A stretch of DNA of 7,088 nucleotides from Actinomycetota bacterium (GTDB lineage: Bacteria; Actinomycetota; Actinomycetes; Actinomycetales; Microbacteriaceae): NCBI GenBank assembly GCA_010028615.1, contig RHAS01000039.1, positions 1 to 7,088 of the forward strand, given 5' to 3'. Under the pieces are notes generated by a model. The model was not told the DNA's origin. It did no database searches and worked only from the letters and a program-made list of their open reading frames with translations. Made by a program: the position numbers and the translations under genes. Below are positions 5,990-7,088 of this stretch, one piece after another. Position 1 is the first letter of the stretch; every line of letters begins with the position of its first letter.

Positions 5990-7022
5990 GTCTTGGTTGG
6001 GATTACTAGCGTTAGTTGGCTTACTTATCGCCAATGGATTTTTTGTGGGTGCTGAGTTTGCCGTTATTTCGGCTCGACGAGCTCAGATTGAACCTAGGGC
6101 GGAAGCCGGATCGCGGCCAGCAAAACTTACCATCAAGGCTATGGATAACGTTGGACTGGTGCTTGCTACCTGCCAGCTTGGAGTGACAATTTCTGGTTTG
6201 CTGATTCTGCTAGTTGCCGAACCCGCCATCCACGATCTACTAGAAGGTCCGCTTCACCTACTTGGCCTGTCGGATGCTCTGGTCAGCATTGTTTCTTTCG
6301 TAATCTCGGTGCTGATCGTTTCTTTCCTACATGTGCTAATCGGCGAAATGGTGCCAAAGAACATCTCTTTCTCAATCCCAGAGCGAGCAGCGCTAGTCTT
6401 GGGTCCTTTGGTATACGGGCTTGCGGTTTTGATGAAACCAATAGTTTTTGCTTTGAACGCGATAGCTAACTTTTTTATTCGAATGTTTGGAATCAAACCG
6501 GTCAACGAGGCTAACTCGGCATTTACCATCGAGCAGGTAGAGGACATCGTTTCACACTCAACTCGAGAGGGAGTGCTCAGCGATGAAACCGGAGCGATTA
6601 GCAACACATTTGAATTCACCGATAAGCAGGTTAAAGATATTTTGGTTTCAATCGCCGATGTGGTGACTGTTGATCTCACGGTCACACCTCGAGAGATAGA
6701 GCAATTAGTTGCTAAGCACGGCTTTAGCCGCTATCCAGTTTTGGATGAGAACCAAGAACTTGAAGGCTACTTGCACCTCAAGGATGTCATCGATGCCGAT
6801 GAGGAAGACGCAGATCAACCAGTGCCAAGGAAGTTGATCCGAAGCGTGAAAAGCATCGGAGCTGGAGTCGAGCTTGAAGATGCGCTAGCGCAGATGCAAC
6901 GCGGACATCAGCACCTTGCTGCGAATTTTGATGAGTCTGGAAAATTACTCGGATTTATTTTCCTTGAGGATATCTTGGAAGAGCTTGTCGGTGACATTCA
7001 AGATGCCACTCGTAGAGACTAA
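5982..7022 (+). CDS. CNNM (DUF21)/CBS membrane protein lacking the CorC_HlyC domain, paralog of the upstream gene
   Basis: 346 residues: a four-segment CNNM domain (hydrophobic stretches near 5-27, 57-80, 100-125 and 138-166) and a cytosolic CBS pair (about 213-340), ending just after LEELVGDIQD. There is no CorC_HlyC domain. It shares with its neighbour CQLGVTI (64-70), EGPL and LGL (88-96), GEMVPKN (121-127), FSRYPVLDE (248-256) and FLEDILEELVGD (327-338). Two motifs are altered. The VMTPRT stretch reads VKDILVSIAD (217-226), and VVDEYGGTAG reads ANFDESGKLLG (314-324), so the CBS ligand site may differ or be lost. ATG overlaps the upstream stop (ATGACTGA) and has its own GAGGTGA. Such pairs are common in Actinobacteria, and a hetero-oligomer with the longer paralog is a reasonable inference, not shown here. 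Confidence 0.92.
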   Translation: MTESWLGLLALVGLLIANGFFVGAEFAVISARRAQIEPRAEAGSRPAKLTIKAMDNVGLVLATCQLGVTISGLLILLVAEPAIHDLLEGPLHLLGLSDALVSIVSFVISVLIVSFLHVLIGEMVPKNISFSIPERAALVLGPLVYGLAVLMKPIVFALNAIANFFIRMFGIKPVNEANSAFTIEQVEDIVSHSTREGVLSDETGAISNTFEFTDKQVKDILVSIADVVTVDLTVTPREIEQLVAKHGFSRYPVLDENQELEGYLHLKDVIDADEEDADQPVPRKLIRSVKSIGAGVELEDALAQMQRGHQHLAANFDESGKLLGFIFLEDILEELVGDIQDATRRD

Positions 7023-7088
7023 CTAGCGGGGTACTGCCCACGAAGATACTGGTTCGGCCAGTAATCTAAATCAACACCGAGTTCATTA
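7019..7088 (-). CDS. 3' end of an unidentified leftward gene, truncated by window edge
   Basis: On the minus strand 22 codons run open from the window edge to a TAG at 7021-7019, giving a C-terminus that ends DYWPNQYLRGQYPAS. The composition is protein-like (Trp, Tyr, Pro, Asn, Gln) and the stop overlaps the TAA of the CNNM gene within CTAA, the same arrangement as the convergent pair at 241-244. I do not recognise the family. Only 70 bases are visible, so this could still be a chance open frame. Confidence 0.5.
   Translation of the reverse strand, partial: NELGVDLDYWPNQYLRGQYPAS

Noticed and set aside
6254..6685. Minus-strand open frame of 143 codons inside the second CNNM gene
   Set aside because: It is antisense to a clearly conserved membrane/CBS protein. 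The Ser/Thr/Ile-rich translation is what complementing such a gene yields, and no start signal or motif supports it.
4676..7022. Reading the CNNM pair as toxins because the family is often labelled hemolysin
   Set aside because: The label is historical. The domain layout of DUF21, CBS pair and CorC_HlyC fits cation transport or homeostasis, and no secretion signal or pore-toxin feature is visible.
7047..7063. Hairpin TACTGG-TTCGG-CCAGTA downstream of the CNNM pair, as a terminator
   Set aside because: The 6-bp stem is real but has no T tract on either strand and falls inside the probable coding end of the next leftward gene, so I do not call it a terminator.
1..7088. CRISPR arrays, IS ends, tRNA genes, riboswitches or prophage signals
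   Set aside because: I saw no direct-repeat arrays, transposase-like frames, tRNA cloverleaf sequence or long structured leaders. Coding sequence fills the window apart from the 156-bp divergent gap and the 4-base gap at 853-856.

Overview
The window reads as chromosomal core sequence from an actinobacterium. Three things point that way. First, the 2-oxoglutarate dehydrogenase is the fused E2-E1 form (Kgd/OdhA type), an actinobacterial hallmark. Second, there is an RsrA-type anti-sigma factor with the ligand spacing of the mycothiol/thiol-stress system. Third, there is a tandem pair of CNNM/CBS membrane proteins. The G+C content is only moderate (estimated by eye in the high 40s percent), the leucine codon CTA is common, and CTAG tetranucleotides are plentiful. 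This is unlike high-GC Actinobacteria and would suit a streamlined freshwater lineage, for example the Luna group of Microbacteriaceae. That placement is an inference.

Layout. Bases 2-244 (+) are the 3' end of an rsrA-like gene. It meets, tail to tail, a leftward two-gene unit: kgd (857-4519, -) followed after 4 bases by a small SGNH-fold protein (241-852, -). A 156-bp divergent intergenic region (4520-4675) separates kgd from a rightward pair of overlapping CNNM/CBS genes (4676-5989 and 5982-7022, +). The last bases hold the 3' end of a further leftward gene (7019-7088, -) that I do not recognise. There is no gene-free stretch over 300 bases. I see no tRNA, rRNA, IS element, CRISPR array or convincing intrinsic terminator.

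How the parts relate. Kgd is the TCA-cycle 2-oxoglutarate decarboxylase/succinyltransferase. RsrA-type proteins report thiol oxidation to a sigma factor whose gene probably lies just left of the window. The CNNM pair probably forms a membrane complex in divalent-cation handling. These are mostly housekeeping genes, and I did not find a clear new multi-gene system. The best candidate for something under-described is the SGNH-fold protein downstream of kgd. Its catalytic Ser, Asp and His positions all look substituted, which suggests a non-hydrolytic protein coupled to a central metabolic enzyme. Secondary points are the identical CTAA stop-codon overlaps at both convergent junctions, the TTG starts of both divergent genes, and the loss of key motifs in the second CNNM paralog.
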